Under the pieces are notes generated by a model. It did no database searches. It was not told the DNA's origin and worked only from the letters and a program-made list of their open reading frames with translations. From Arthrobacter zhaoxinii (lineage in GTDB: Bacteria > Actinomycetota > Actinomycetes > Actinomycetales > Micrococcaceae), in the NCBI RefSeq assembly GCF_024385505.1, contig NZ_JANFLT010000006.1, positions 724,746 through 788,745 of the forward strand: 64,000 nucleotides of DNA. The letters are read 5' to 3'. Each line of letters begins with the position of its first letter. The stretch's first letter is position 1. A program made the translations under genes and the position numbers. Below, piece by piece: positions 8,308-17,447 of this stretch.

Positions 8308-8955
8308 TCAGTCCGGCCGGGTTTCCTCGGAACCGGGTAGCTCTTCCACTTCCCCGGCCGGCCGGACGGAGGCATTGAGTTTGTGCAGCAGTCCGACCAG
8401 TGTCTGCAGCTCTTCCGGTTCCCAGCCTGCCCAGGTCTGCCGGGAGCGTTCCTTGCGTGCGGAGGCGGTGCCCTCCAGGCGGGCGGTGCCTACAGCCGTG
8501 AGATTGATCGGCTGTGCACGTCCGTCCACCGGGTCCGTGTGCTTTTCCACCAGCCCCAGTGCCTGCAGCATCCCGATCTGCCGGCTCAGCGAGGGCTTGC
8601 CCACGCCTACCGCTGCAGCGAGGTCCGTCAGGCGCATTGCACCCTGCTGATGGAGCAGGACCATCAGGCCGTATGCGGAGGGTTCCATCTCGGGGTGGAC
8701 CTCCCGGGCGATCCGGTGGGAGCTGGCCCGGGCCCGGCGCCACAGCACGCTGAGTTCCTGTTCCAGGTCTTCGATGGCCGTGTCCTTATCCGGGGGCGGC
8801 GCCGTCGGGGTCGGCATCGGGGGAACGGCGTGTCCGGGCGCGGTGTGTCCGGGTGCGGTGTGTCCGGGGGCGGCCCCGTCTGGGGCGGCGGACGGAGCAG
8901 GGTCTGGGGAAGTGCCGCCCGCGGGGACGCCAGCGGGACCGGGTGTCTCGGCCAT
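8308..8955 (-). CDS. MarR-family transcriptional regulator with Pro/Ala-rich N-terminal tail
   Basis: Winged-helix DNA-binding protein of 215 residues. From about residue 60 it matches MarR regulators: ELSVLWRRARASSHRIAR, MRLTDLAAAVGVGKPSLSRQIG (recognition helix), then LGLVEKHTDPVDGRAQPINLT (wing). The first 58 residues are a disordered, Pro-rich tail with three GHTAP/GHAVP repeats encoded by a short DNA repeat near 8826-8872. An internal Met at residue 47 would remove most of the tail. On its own strand a TACAAT hexamer lies 5 nt before the ATG at 8955, suggesting a leaderless mRNA that includes the tail. Ligand and targets cannot be deduced. Confidence 0.88.
   Translation of the reverse strand: MAETPGPAGVPAGGTSPDPAPSAAPDGAAPGHTAPGHTAPGHAVPPMPTPTAPPPDKDTAIEDLEQELSVLWRRARASSHRIAREVHPEMEPSAYGLMVLLHQQGAMRLTDLAAAVGVGKPSLSRQIGMLQALGLVEKHTDPVDGRAQPINLTAVGTARLEGTASARKERSRQTWAGWEPEELQTLVGLLHKLNASVRPAGEVEELPGSEETRPD
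8826..8872. repeat. Short tandem repeat in the marR-type gene
   Basis: Three near-identical 15 nt units of the form cggtgtgtccgggcg encode the GHTAP repeats of the regulator's N-terminal tail. Confidence 0.6.
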
Positions 8956-9057
8956 TCTCCATTGTAGGTTCGCGGTGCTGCCCAGGCATCGGGGGACGCC
9001 GGTTTTTCGCCTGCCGCCCGGTTCGCCGCCCGGTTGCTTGCGTGAGAGGATTATTTG

Positions 9058-9282
9058 GTGCGTATCAGTGATTTCTGGCGGCTTATGGATGATGAGTTCG
9101 GTGCGGCCTATTCGCGGGTCCTGGCTGCGGATCTGGTCCTTGGCCAGCTCGGCGGCGTCACCGCTTCGCAGGCCCTGGACAAGGGCGTGGAGCCAAAATC
9201 CGTCTGGCTGGCGGTGTGCGACATCCAGGATGTTCCCGCGGAACGCCGGCTGGGCCGGGACATCAAGCCCAAGGCGGACTAG
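9058..9282 (+). CDS. DUF3046 family protein
   Basis: A 74-residue acidic protein of unknown function, recognised by the opening VRISDFWRLMDDEFG and the conserved DIPxxRR-like region (here DVPAERRLG). DUF3046 genes typically lie immediately upstream of recA in actinobacteria, as here. GTG 9058 is chosen over the overlapping TTG 9055 because the family begins MRxSDFW; GAGAGGA at 9045-9051 is a suitable ribosome site. It ends 44 nt before the recA SOS box. Confidence 0.85.
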   Translation: MRISDFWRLMDDEFGAAYSRVLAADLVLGQLGGVTASQALDKGVEPKSVWLAVCDIQDVPAERRLGRDIKPKAD

Positions 9283-9325
9283 GGCCGGGAGGGCCCGGAC
9301 GAACGGACACGCCGGAGTCCGCTGT

Positions 9326-9341
9326 TCGAATATTTGTTCGG
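9326..9341. promoter_or_regulatory. SOS box (LexA operator) of recA
   Basis: TCGAATATTTGTTCGG matches the actinobacterial LexA operator TCGAAC-N4-GTTCGA at 10 of the 12 fixed positions. It overlaps the candidate recA promoter: a TATGCT -10 lies at 9349-9354, and TTCGAA at 9325-9330 could serve as the -35 with an 18 nt spacer. This predicts LexA repression of recA with a leader of about 160 nt. Confidence 0.85.
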
Positions 9342-9516
9342 ATAAAGATATGCTCCTACACAGGGGCCGGTCCTAGCCGATGCGGCCCGGGGATATCCAC
9401 AAGACAACTAGTTATGCGTTCCGGTCAGCCGTTTTGTCAGTGCCGCCGGATAGGGTCGTAGATAAGAAATGACGACCGGCCTACGGGCCGCCCACAACCA
9501 CAACACGAGGTGAAGA

Positions 9517-10569
9517 ATGGCTGCTCCAGCCGACCGCGCAAAAGCCCTAGAGGCAGCGCTGGCCCAGATTGACAAGCAATACGGCAAGGGCTCGATCATG
9601 CGCCTGGGCGATGAAGTACGCGCCCCCGCCGAGACCATTTCCACCAGCTCGGTCGCGTTGGATGTGGCGCTGGGCATCGGCGGCCTGCCGCGCGGACGCG
9701 TGGTGGAGATCTACGGACCGGAATCCTCCGGTAAGACCACCCTGGCGCTCCACGTCGTCGCCAATGCGCAGAAGAACGGCGGCATCGCTGCGTTCATCGA
9801 CGCCGAGCACGCCCTGGATCCCATCTACGCTGCCAAGCTCGGCGTGGATACGGACTCCCTGCTGGTTTCACAGCCGGACACCGGTGAGCAGGCCCTGGAA
9901 ATCATGGACATGCTGATCGGATCCGGGTCGGTCGACGTCGTCGTCATTGACTCCGTTGCCGCACTTGTTCCGCGTGCCGAAATCGAAGGCGACATGGGCG
10001 ACAGCCACGTCGGCCTGCAGGCCCGCCTGATGAGCCAGGCGCTGCGAAAGATCGCCGGACGCCTGAGCCACACGAACACCACCGCCATCTTCATCAACCA
10101 GCTGCGTGAAAAGATCGGCGTCTTCTTCGGCAGCCCGGAGACCACCACCGGCGGCAAGGCACTGAAGTTCTACGCTTCAGTCCGCATCGATGTCCGCCGC
10201 ATTGAGACGCTGAAGGAAGGCACCAACCCGGTTGGTAACCGCACGCGTGCCAAGATCGTCAAGAACAAGATGGCTCCGCCCTTCAAGCAGGCCGAGTTCG
10301 ACATCATGTACGGCGTCGGCATTTCCCGCGAGGGCGGATTGATTGACATGGGCGTAGAACACGGCCTGGTCAAGAAGTCCGGTGCCTGGTTCACCTATGA
10401 CGGTGACCAGCTGGGCCAAGGCAAGGAGAACTCCCGTAACTTCCTCAAGGACAACCCTGATCTGGCGGACGAGCTGGAACGCCGTATCCGCGAAAAGCTC
10501 GGAATCGGTGTTCCTGCCGCTGAAGAGCCGGCAGCACCCAAGCTGAAGGCAGTCGGAAAGGACTCCTAG
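9517..10569 (+). CDS. recA: Recombinase RecA
   Basis: ATP-dependent DNA strand-exchange protein and coprotease for LexA self-cleavage. The 350-residue product has Walker A GPESSGKT at 67-74, the [12 protein letters not shown] strand (Walker B), and the [19 protein letters not shown] stretch covering the L2 loop. There is no intein. The ribosome site GAGGTGAAG precedes ATG 9517. An SOS box lies 176 nt upstream. A hairpin separates it from recX, which is typically coexpressed at lower level. Confidence 0.99.
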   Translation: MAAPADRAKALEAALAQIDKQYGKGSIMRLGDEVRAPAETISTSSVALDVALGIGGLPRGRVVEIYGPESSGKTTLALHVVANAQKNGGIAAFIDAEHALDPIYAAKLGVDTDSLLVSQPDTGEQALEIMDMLIGSGSVDVVVIDSVAALVPRAEIEGDMGDSHVGLQARLMSQALRKIAGRLSHTNTTAIFINQLREKIGVFFGSPETTTGGKALKFYASVRIDVRRIETLKEGTNPVGNRTRAKIVKNKMAPPFKQAEFDIMYGVGISREGGLIDMGVEHGLVKKSGAWFTYDGDQLGQGKENSRNFLKDNPDLADELERRIREKLGIGVPAAEEPAAPKLKAVGKDS

Positions 10570-10575
10570 GCACTC

Positions 10576-10617
10576 CGCCTCCCGGGCAGCTGACCGCCGC
10601 CGCCCGGGAGGCGTTTC
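10576..10617 (+). terminator. recA-recX attenuator/terminator hairpin
   Basis: A perfect 12 bp GC-rich stem (10576-10587 with 10602-10613) is followed by TTTCC. It starts 7 nt after the recA stop and ends 76 nt before recX. The weak T-run suggests partial termination, which would lower recX expression relative to recA. Confidence 0.7.
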
Positions 10618-10688
10618 CGTGACAGCCCTCCCGGCACACCGGTGCGGGGACAGGCATCCCGGAACACAATGCCCTGGAGCGGAGACGT

Positions 10689-11588
10689 ATGGATACCTCC
10701 CAGCAAGAGACCCTCGCCGAGCTGAAACGCCGGCTCGCCGATATCGCCGCGGGAACGGTGGACGCTGAAGCCGCCGCCCCCGGGGCGGATGCGGGCAGCA
10801 CCCGCACGGGACGCGCCGCCGCAGGAAAGGCAGAGGCCGGCGCCGGCGCCCCCAGGCCGTCCCGCCGCAGGAGGACGCCCGCCAAAACACCCGACGCCTT
10901 CAAAGAGGACGGGTTCGGCGAGGAAGCCCCCGCCGACGAGCCGTGGGCGGAAGCGGCCGTAGGCGAGGAGGCGTCCGGCCGGAAACGGGGCGGAAAAAAA
11001 CCCGGCCGGCAGTGGGGCCGGCAGGGTTCGGACCGGGAAGAGCCGGACCCGCAGAACCCGGACCAGGAGCCTGAGCCGCTGTCGCCCGAGGAGGCCTATG
11101 CGGAGGCGAAGGCCATTGTTCTGCGTCAGCTCACAGCGTCTCCCAAGAGCCGCCGTCAGCTCGAAACCAAGCTTGCGGAGCGGGAGATTCCGCCCGACGC
11201 CGCGGCTGCGGTCCTTGACCGTTTCGAGGAAGTGCAGCTCGTGGATGATGCCGAGTTTGCCCGGCTGTGGGTCCGCAGCCGGTCGCAGAGCAAGTCGCTG
11301 GCCCGCGGAGCCCTTCGCCGGGAGCTGACGGAAAAGGGTATTGCGCCTGACCTCGCCGCCGAGGCGCTGGAGCAGCTGAGCGCCGACGACGAGCTGGAGG
11401 CCGCCCGCTCCCTGGCCCGGAAAAAGCTCCAGGTATCTGCCGACCTATCCGACCGCAGCATCCGGGACAAACAAACCCGCAGGCTGGTGGGGATGCTGGC
11501 CCGGAAGGGCTATTCGCCGTCACTGGGCTTTCGGGTGGCGGCCGAAGTGATCAGCGAAGTGCGGGACACCCGGAGCGATTCGGTCTAG
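10689..11588 (+). CDS. recX: RecX regulatory protein
   Basis: RecX binds RecA filaments and inhibits strand exchange and coprotease activity. The protein is 299 residues, longer than the family's roughly 150-200. Its first half (to about residue 130) is low-complexity, rich in Ala, Gly, Glu and Arg and probably disordered. The RecX core follows: AKAIVLRQLTASPKSRRQLETKL, then LVDDAEFARLWVRSRS and LRRELTEKGI, the repeated three-helix units. ATG 10689 is preceded by GGAGCGGAG. It lies directly downstream of recA, as in most actinobacteria. Confidence 0.92.
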   Translation: MDTSQQETLAELKRRLADIAAGTVDAEAAAPGADAGSTRTGRAAAGKAEAGAGAPRPSRRRRTPAKTPDAFKEDGFGEEAPADEPWAEAAVGEEASGRKRGGKKPGRQWGRQGSDREEPDPQNPDQEPEPLSPEEAYAEAKAIVLRQLTASPKSRRQLETKLAEREIPPDAAAAVLDRFEEVQLVDDAEFARLWVRSRSQSKSLARGALRRELTEKGIAPDLAAEALEQLSADDELEAARSLARKKLQVSADLSDRSIRDKQTRRLVGMLARKGYSPSLGFRVAAEVISEVRDTRSDSV

Positions 11589-11630
11589 CCAGCTGCCGTA
11601 ACCGGCGGCATGGGCTGCCCATTTGCCATG

Positions 11631-11660
11631 GTGTCAATTCGACGCGCCCTATCGTATGCT
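11631..11660 (+). promoter_or_regulatory. Candidate promoter of the coiled-coil secreted hydrolase gene
   Basis: GTGTCA (11631-11636) and TATGCT (11655-11660) are separated by 18 nt. The -10 ends 9 nt before ATG 11670, predicting a 5' leader of only a few nucleotides. Confidence 0.4.
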
Positions 11661-11669
11661 GTGCCAACT

Positions 11670-13049
11670 ATGTTAAAGATGAGGTTGGCGGGGCCCATGA
11701 TGCATTCAGCAGGTCGATTCTCTCCACTGCGGCTCCGATCGGCTTCGCTGACTGCTCTCGTCCTCACCGGCGTATTCGCCTCAGCCGTACTCACGGCGGC
11801 GCCGGGCACGGCGGCCGATCCCTACCCTTCCTGGGAAGACATCCAGCAGGCCAAGTCCTCTGAAACGGCCAAGGCGGCTGAAGCAGACAAGCTGGAGGGC
11901 CTGATCTCGGATCTGCGCGAGGAAGCCGGAACCTTGGGAGACGCCGCAGTGGAAGCCACGAACCGCTACAACGCGGCCAGGGATGCTCTTGCCGCCAGCG
12001 ACAAAGAGCTTGCATCACTTGCCGCCCAGCGGGAAGAGGCTGCGGAGCACTCGACGGAGCTGAAGCGCCAGGTCGCCGGGCTCGCAGCCCAGACGTACAA
12101 GTCCGGCGGTGCAGCCATGACGCTGGTGCTCCTGGATACGGAGGCCTCGGCGGATGCGCTCCACGGCGCGGACCTCATGGACAGGGTCTCGTCTCGGGCC
12201 GGCACCCTGTATGCCGAGGCCGTGGCTTCGGAAAAAGTGGCTGCGGGATTTGGTGAACAGGAACAGGAAGCCAGGGACGCGCGTGCCGAACTGGCGGCCG
12301 AGGCGGAGGAGGCCCTGCAGGAGGGCAGAGCCTCAGCTGCTGCGGCAGACAAGGCCATACAGGACGAAGAGGCTCGGAAATCCATCCTGCTTGCACAACT
12401 GGCGGATCTGCACGGCAGCACCGCCGCGGCGGAGGAAGCCCGGCTGCGTGGAATAGCCGCCGAGAAGGCGTTCAAGGACCAGCAGGCCGCAGCGGAACGG
12501 GCGGCTGCGGAAGAGTCCGCGCCGGCACGTCAACAGCCGGCGGGTTCGCCTGCCGGAAACGCACCGCCGGCCGGAACCGAACCGCCGCAAGCGGCACCCC
12601 CGGCTCCGGCACCTGTTCCGGCACCGCCAGCGGCACCGGCCCCCGCACCTGCTCCCGCTCCGGCCCCCGCACCTGCTCCCGCTCCGGCCCCCGCACCTGC
12701 TCCGGTTCCGCCGAGCTCGCCGGCACCGGCCCGGCCGGTCGACGATCCCGCCGGCGCACAGAACTACGCCTCGGGGCGCATGGGGGCCTACGGCTGGGAT
12801 GCCAACGAGTTCCGCTGCCTGGTGGTCCTCTGGAACCACGAATCCGGCTGGCTGACCAGCGCAGACAATCCCTACAGCGACGCGTACGGCATTCCGCAGT
12901 CCCTTCCGGGAAGCAACATGTCCAGCCACGGTTCCGACTGGCAGACCAATTACCGGACCCAGATCAACTGGGGGCTGGACTATGTCAGATCCCGCTACGG
13001 GACGCCCTGTGACGCCTACGGCTTCTGGCAGCGGAACAACTGGTACTAG
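11670..13049 (+). CDS. Secreted coiled-coil protein with lytic-transglycosylase-like C-terminal domain
   Basis: Predicted exported cell-wall protein of 459 residues. A signal peptide (hydrophobic LTALVLTGVFASAVLTAAPG) is followed by a long Ala/Glu-rich coiled coil (about 60-285), an Ala-Pro linker (about 300-360) with a 24 nt tandem DNA repeat, and a C-terminal domain of about 95 residues. That domain has LWNHESGW (candidate catalytic Glu), [25 protein letters not shown] and an invariant-looking NNWY end. It resembles lysozyme-like transglycosylase domains of actinobacterial resuscitation/aggregation factors. The architecture recalls PcsB-like cell-separation hydrolases. ATG 11670 follows a -10 by 9 nt; ATGs at 11679 and 11697 are alternatives. 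The next gene shares the C-terminal domain. Confidence 0.75.
   Translation: MLKMRLAGPMMHSAGRFSPLRLRSASLTALVLTGVFASAVLTAAPGTAADPYPSWEDIQQAKSSETAKAAEADKLEGLISDLREEAGTLGDAAVEATNRYNAARDALAASDKELASLAAQREEAAEHSTELKRQVAGLAAQTYKSGGAAMTLVLLDTEASADALHGADLMDRVSSRAGTLYAEAVASEKVAAGFGEQEQEARDARAELAAEAEEALQEGRASAAAADKAIQDEEARKSILLAQLADLHGSTAAAEEARLRGIAAEKAFKDQQAAAERAAAEESAPARQQPAGSPAGNAPPAGTEPPQAAPPAPAPVPAPPAAPAPAPAPAPAPAPAPAPAPAPAPVPPSSPAPARPVDDPAGAQNYASGRMGAYGWDANEFRCLVVLWNHESGWLTSADNPYSDAYGIPQSLPGSNMSSHGSDWQTNYRTQINWGLDYVRSRYGTPCDAYGFWQRNNWY
12637..12703. repeat. 24 nt tandem repeat encoding an Ala-Pro linker
   Basis: Two perfect 24 nt units (12637-12660, 12661-12684) and a partial third encode the (Ala-Pro)n linker of the secreted hydrolase. 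Copy number is likely to vary between strains. Confidence 0.85.
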
Positions 13050-13100
13050 AACGCACGGCAATTCCGCGATCGGGACGGTGTCAGTAGAACCGTTACCGTT

Positions 13101-13129
13101 TTGAGACTTTTCCCGAACTCGGATATCGT
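13101..13129 (+). promoter_or_regulatory. Promoter of the second secreted transglycosylase-like gene
   Basis: TTGAGA (13101-13106) and TATCGT (13124-13129) with an ideal 17 nt spacer. The -10 ends 9 nt before GTG 13139 and no ribosome site is present, so the mRNA is probably leaderless or nearly so. Confidence 0.6.
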
Positions 13130-13138
13130 TCTGCGCTT

Positions 13139-13912
13139 GTGAGCTCACCTAACTTCTCCCGACGCGACCTAACCCGCATCCGACGAGCCCGGCGACGCAG
13201 CCGGCGGCTTCGCCTGGGCGCCGCAACAGCTCTCGGTTCGCTTGCCGTGGCGGGAGTATGCGGCGCGTCGCTGGGCACTGCCGGAGCCAACCTGCGGGCC
13301 ACTGCCGGCATCCAGTTGGTGAACCTTGCCGATCCACTCCTTGCCGGATATGACTCCGCTGCAGACCCGGCAGCTTCATCGGAGGACGGGCCGGATCCCG
13401 ACGCGGCGGCCGAGCCGCTGGCAGAGCCCGGGGAGCAGGCAGCGGCGAAGGATGCCGATACAGCCGCCGCAGCCGCCGCCGCAGCCGCCGACGCAGCCGC
13501 CGACGCAGCCGCCGACGCAGCCGCCGCAGCCGCCCGGAAGCAGGCTGAGGCTGCCGCGCAGCAGGCCGCGGAGGAAGCAGCAGCCCGGGCAGCAGTTCCC
13601 GTGGACGACCCGGCTGCGGCCAAGGCCTACGCCGCTGCGGCCCTGCCCGCCCGCGGTTGGGAAGCAGCCCAGCTCACCTGTCTGGACAAGCTCTGGACCA
13701 AGGAGTCGGAATGGCTGACCAGCGCCGTCAATCCCGACAGCGGCGCGTACGGAATTGCCCAGTCGCTGCCGGCCGAGAAGATGGCGGTTGCCGGGGACGA
13801 CTGGAAGGTCAGCTATTCCACGCAGATCAACTGGGGCCTGGACTACATCGCCTCCCGCTACGGCAGCCCCTGCACAGCACTCAATTTCCACTACGCCAAT
13901 AACTGGTACTAA
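13139..13912 (+). CDS. Secreted Ala-rich protein with lytic-transglycosylase-like domain
   Basis: A 257-residue predicted exported protein. A very basic N-terminus (many Arg in residues 8-26) precedes a hydrophobic segment ([21 protein letters not shown]). An acidic then Ala-rich region (about 75-150, with AAAD repeats) follows, and then a C-terminal domain closely related to that of the preceding gene: [39 protein letters not shown] and a final NNWY. The Glu in TKESEW is the candidate catalytic acid. GTG 13139 is chosen from the promoter position. The two genes look like a diverged tandem duplication of the catalytic domain with different wall- or membrane-spanning regions. Confidence 0.75.
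   Translation: MSSPNFSRRDLTRIRRARRRSRRLRLGAATALGSLAVAGVCGASLGTAGANLRATAGIQLVNLADPLLAGYDSAADPAASSEDGPDPDAAAEPLAEPGEQAAAKDADTAAAAAAAAADAAADAAADAAAAAARKQAEAAAQQAAEEAAARAAVPVDDPAAAKAYAAAALPARGWEAAQLTCLDKLWTKESEWLTSAVNPDSGAYGIAQSLPAEKMAVAGDDWKVSYSTQINWGLDYIASRYGSPCTALNFHYANNWY
13460..13535. repeat. Ala-codon-rich short repeats
   Basis: Repeats of gcagccgcc and gccgacgca units encode the poly-Ala/AAAD stretch of the secreted protein. Confidence 0.6.
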
Positions 13913-13967
13913 AAAGACCGCCGCGGGGCATACCGGCAGGCCCGGCGGATGGACGTACCCTAGGAGT

Positions 13968-15488
13968 GTGAGTTTGACTGCTTCCTCTCCTGCCCCCTCC
14001 GCCGCTGCCGCCCAGCCCCGCACCTACGAGGTCCGCACCTTCGGCTGCCAGATGAACGTGCATGATTCCGAGCGTATTTCCGGGCTGTTGGAAGGCGCCG
14101 GCTACACGCCGTCGGACGGCGGGCAGCCGGACCTGGTGGTGTTCAATACGTGCGCGGTCCGGGAAAACGCCGATAACAAGCTCTACGGCAACCTCGGACT
14201 GCTGGCCCCGGTGAAGGAAAAACGCCCCGGCATGCAGATCGCCGTGGGCGGCTGTCTGGCGCAGAAGGACCGTGACACCATCCTCCGCAAGGCGCCCTGG
14301 GTGGACGCGGTCTTCGGCACCCACAACATCGGCTCCCTACCGGCCCTGCTGGAACGGGCACGGCACAATGCGAAGGCCGAGCTGGAGATCCTCGAATCCC
14401 TGGACGTCTTCCCCTCGACCCTGCCCACCAAACGAGACTCGGTGTACTCCGGCTGGGTTTCCATCTCCGTGGGCTGCAACAACACCTGCACCTTCTGCAT
14501 CGTCCCCTCGCTGCGCGGCAAGGAACGCGACCGGCGCCCGGGGGAGATCCTGGCGGAAATCCGGGCACTGGTGGATGACGGCGCCATCGAAGTAACCCTG
14601 CTGGGCCAGAACGTGAACTCCTACGGCGTGGAATTCGGCGACCGCGGCGCGTTCGCGAAGCTACTGCGTGCCTGCGGCGACATCGAGGGCCTGGAACGGG
14701 TCCGGTTCACCAGCCCGCACCCCGCAGCCTTCACCGACGACGTCATCGAAGCCATGGCCGAAACGCCCAACGTGATGCCCCAGCTGCACATGCCGCTGCA
14801 GTCCGGTTCGGACAAGGTCCTCAAGGACATGCGCCGCTCCTACCGCTCGAAGAAGTTCCTGGGCATCCTGGACCGGGTGAGGGAACGGATGCCGCACGCA
14901 GCCATCTCCACCGACATCATCGTCGGCTTCCCGGGGGAGACCGAGGAAGACTTCGCCGCCACCCTCGACGTCGTCGAGCGGGCCCGTTTCGCGACCGCCT
15001 TCACGTTCCAGTACTCCAAACGGCCCGGCACTCCGGCGGCGGAGCTCGCGGACCAGCTGCCCAAGGCCGTGGTGCAGGAACGCTACGAACGCCTCACCGC
15101 GCTGCAGGACCGCATCGCCGCGGAAGAAAACGCCAAGCAGGTCGGCACCACCGTCGAAGTGATGGTCACCGCGGCCTCGGGCCGGAAATCCGGGGAAACC
15201 GGGCGTCTCTCCGGGCGTGCACGGGACCAACGGCTGGTGCACTTCTCGGTGCCCGACGGCGCTCCCGTACCCCGCCCGGGCGACCTCGTGACCGTGCCGG
15301 TCACGGCCGCCGCCGCCTTCCACCTGATCTCAGATCCGGCCGGTCCGGCAGATTACTCCCTGCGCCGTTCCCGCGCCGGCGAGGCCTGGGACCGGTCGCA
15401 GGCCGAATCCTGCGGTGTGCCCGCCGGACCCGCGGGTGCCCGTACGGGCGTGTCCCTGGGTATGCCCGCACTGCCGCCGCGTTCCTGA
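13968..15488 (+). CDS. miaB: tRNA-2-methylthio-N6-dimethylallyladenosine synthase MiaB
   Basis: Radical SAM methylthiotransferase that adds the 2-methylthio group to i6A37 of tRNAs. It needs two Fe-S clusters. The N-terminal UPF0004 domain has [10 protein letters not shown] (Cys27), NTCAVRENA and GGCLAQ. The radical SAM cluster is CNNTCTFC (Cys170, Cys174, Cys177). A C-terminal TRAM domain is present, then about 45 extra residues after it. Total about 506 residues. The start is uncertain: GTG 13968 fits the usual MSLT start, but TTG 13974 is better spaced (7 nt) from AGGAG at 13962-13966. It precedes miaA, whose product makes the i6A37 substrate. Confidence 0.95.
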   Translation: MSLTASSPAPSAAAAQPRTYEVRTFGCQMNVHDSERISGLLEGAGYTPSDGGQPDLVVFNTCAVRENADNKLYGNLGLLAPVKEKRPGMQIAVGGCLAQKDRDTILRKAPWVDAVFGTHNIGSLPALLERARHNAKAELEILESLDVFPSTLPTKRDSVYSGWVSISVGCNNTCTFCIVPSLRGKERDRRPGEILAEIRALVDDGAIEVTLLGQNVNSYGVEFGDRGAFAKLLRACGDIEGLERVRFTSPHPAAFTDDVIEAMAETPNVMPQLHMPLQSGSDKVLKDMRRSYRSKKFLGILDRVRERMPHAAISTDIIVGFPGETEEDFAATLDVVERARFATAFTFQYSKRPGTPAAELADQLPKAVVQERYERLTALQDRIAAEENAKQVGTTVEVMVTAASGRKSGETGRLSGRARDQRLVHFSVPDGAPVPRPGDLVTVPVTAAAAFHLISDPAGPADYSLRRSRAGEAWDRSQAESCGVPAGPAGARTGVSLGMPALPPRS

Positions 15489-15534
15489 CCGCTGCCCGGT
15501 GAAGCCAACCCAAACCGTCGACGGAAACCTTTCA

Positions 15535-16491
15535 ATGCCTGACATGACTACTCCTGCGCCGTCCGCCGCTGAACCCCCGGTAATCGCCGTCGTCGGACCC
15601 ACCGGTTCCGGCAAGTCCGACCTCGGCGTCGCCCTGGCGCTGGAACTGGGCGGCGAGGTGATCAACGCCGACTCCATGCAGTTCTACCGCGGCATGGACA
15701 TCGGCACCGCGAAAATCACCGTCGCTGAACGCCGCGGCGTGCCGCACCACCTGCTGGACATTCTGGACGTCACCGACGAAGCCAGCGTCTCCGCGTTCCA
15801 AAGCTCCGCGCGGACGCTTGTTGACGAGATCCGCGGACGGGGCAGGTTCCCCATCCTCGTGGGCGGCTCCGGCCTGTACGTCCGCGCCGCACTGGACGTC
15901 CTGGAATTCCCCGGCACCGATCCCGCCATCCGTGCCCGCCTCGAAGCCGAACTCGCGGCACGGGGCCTGCCCGCCCTGCAAGCCCTGCTGCAGGATGCAG
16001 ACCCGGTCTCCGCCGGACGGATCTCGGACGCCCGACGCGTGGTGCGGGCACTGGAAGTCATTGAACTGACGGGACGCCGCTTCAGTTCCTTTATGCCCGA
16101 GCGCCAGTACGTCACACCTGCCGTGCAGATCGGGCTGAGCGTGGAGCGGCCGGTCCTGCACGAGCGGCTGGCCCGCCGCGTGGATGCCATGGTAGAGCAG
16201 GGGCTGCTGGAAGAGGTCCGGCGGCTGGAGCCCGCGGGGCTGCGGACCGGACGGACCGCCTCCCGTGCCCTCGGCTACGCCCAGTTCCTGGCCGTCCTGG
16301 ACGGAAAGTCCTCCGTGGCGGAAGCAGCCGAGGCGACGGTGGTGGCCACCCGCCAGTTTGCCCGCCGCCAGCTGACCTGGTTCCGGGCCGATCCGCGGAT
16401 CACCTGGCTGGAGCACAACGACCCGGATCTTCCCGCCCGGGCCGCGGCGGCCGTCCGCCAGGCATTCCCGGCCAGTATCCTTGATAGGTGA
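15535..16491 (+). CDS. miaA: tRNA dimethylallyltransferase
   Basis: Transfers dimethylallyl to A37 of tRNAs reading UNN codons, the step before MiaB. The 318-residue protein has P-loop GPTGSGKS at 21-28, [17 protein letters not shown] and the [11 protein letters not shown] motif, and ends with the [12 protein letters not shown] motif typical of MiaA. The frame is open upstream to 15415 inside miaB; ATG 15535 is the first start after the miaB stop and gives the standard N-terminus. The stop overlaps the GTG start of dapF by 4 nt. Confidence 0.96.
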   Translation: MPDMTTPAPSAAEPPVIAVVGPTGSGKSDLGVALALELGGEVINADSMQFYRGMDIGTAKITVAERRGVPHHLLDILDVTDEASVSAFQSSARTLVDEIRGRGRFPILVGGSGLYVRAALDVLEFPGTDPAIRARLEAELAARGLPALQALLQDADPVSAGRISDARRVVRALEVIELTGRRFSSFMPERQYVTPAVQIGLSVERPVLHERLARRVDAMVEQGLLEEVRRLEPAGLRTGRTASRALGYAQFLAVLDGKSSVAEAAEATVVATRQFARRQLTWFRADPRITWLEHNDPDLPARAAAAVRQAFPASILDR

Positions 16492-17447
16492 CCAACACTT
16501 CTGCTGCTTCCGCCGCGTCCCTGTCCGCCTCCGGCCTGCCCGTTTCCCTTGCCGGACTGCCCTTCGCGAAGGGGCACGGCACCGGCAACGACTTTGTGCT
16601 GGTGGCCGATCCCAACGGCGCCCATGAGCTGGCCGCAGCAGACGTGGCCGCGCTCTGCGACCGGCACCGCGGCGTGGGCGGAGACGGCTTTATCCGCGCC
16701 GTCCGGTCGGAGCACGTTCCCGAAGGCCGGGTGCTGCTGGAAGGTGCTCCCGAAGCACAGTGGTTCATGGACTACCGGAACTCGGATGGCAGCGTCTCGG
16801 AAATGTGCGGCAACGGCGTGCGCGTTTTCGTGCACTTCCTGCTGGAAGAAGGCCTGGCGGAGCTGGCGGAGGGCGGGAGCCTGACGATCGGCACCCGGGC
16901 CGGACTCAAGACCGTGACCCGCACTGCGGGCGGCTATGCAGTGGACATGGGTCCCTGGGAGTTCATTTACCCCGACCACGCGGCTGCCAAGTCCATGGAC
17001 ACCGTGGTCAACGCGGACGGCCTGGAAGTGCCCCGCCCCGGCCTGTCGGTCAGCATGGGCAACCCGCACACCGTCGTTGCCCTCGCCGAACTGTCCGAAC
17101 TCGCCGTGACCAACCTGACGCAGGCCCCGTCCGTGCAGCCCGAGCCGGAAAACGGAACCAACGTGGAGTTCGTGGTTCCGGCTGAGCCGCTCGTGGAGGA
17201 CGGCGTGGGGCTGGTGACCATGCGCGTACACGAGCGCGGAGTGGGGGAGACCCTTTCCTGCGGCACCGGCGCCTGCGCTGCCGCCGTCGCCATCCGGTTC
17301 TGGGCCGGAGCCGGAGCGCCGGATGACTGGGCCGTGACGGTCCCGGGCGGCGTCGTCGGCGTCCGTTTCCTCACCGGACCGGACGGCCGCGAACATGTTG
17401 AGCTGAGCGGCCCGGCCGTGCTGGTGGCACGCGGAACCCTGCTTTAG
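16488..17447 (+). CDS. dapF: Diaminopimelate epimerase
   Basis: Converts LL- to meso-diaminopimelate for lysine and peptidoglycan synthesis, without a cofactor, using two cysteines. The 319-residue protein has [21 protein letters not shown] (Cys107) and [15 protein letters not shown] (Cys258), both catalytic thiols in their expected contexts. GTG 16488 overlaps the miaA stop by 4 nt (translational coupling). The 3' end overlaps the convergent methyltransferase gene by 4 nt, leaving no room for a terminator between them. Confidence 0.96.
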   Translation: MTNTSAASAASLSASGLPVSLAGLPFAKGHGTGNDFVLVADPNGAHELAAADVAALCDRHRGVGGDGFIRAVRSEHVPEGRVLLEGAPEAQWFMDYRNSDGSVSEMCGNGVRVFVHFLLEEGLAELAEGGSLTIGTRAGLKTVTRTAGGYAVDMGPWEFIYPDHAAAKSMDTVVNADGLEVPRPGLSVSMGNPHTVVALAELSELAVTNLTQAPSVQPEPENGTNVEFVVPAEPLVEDGVGLVTMRVHERGVGETLSCGTGACAAAVAIRFWAGAGAPDDWAVTVPGGVVGVRFLTGPDGREHVELSGPAVLVARGTLL

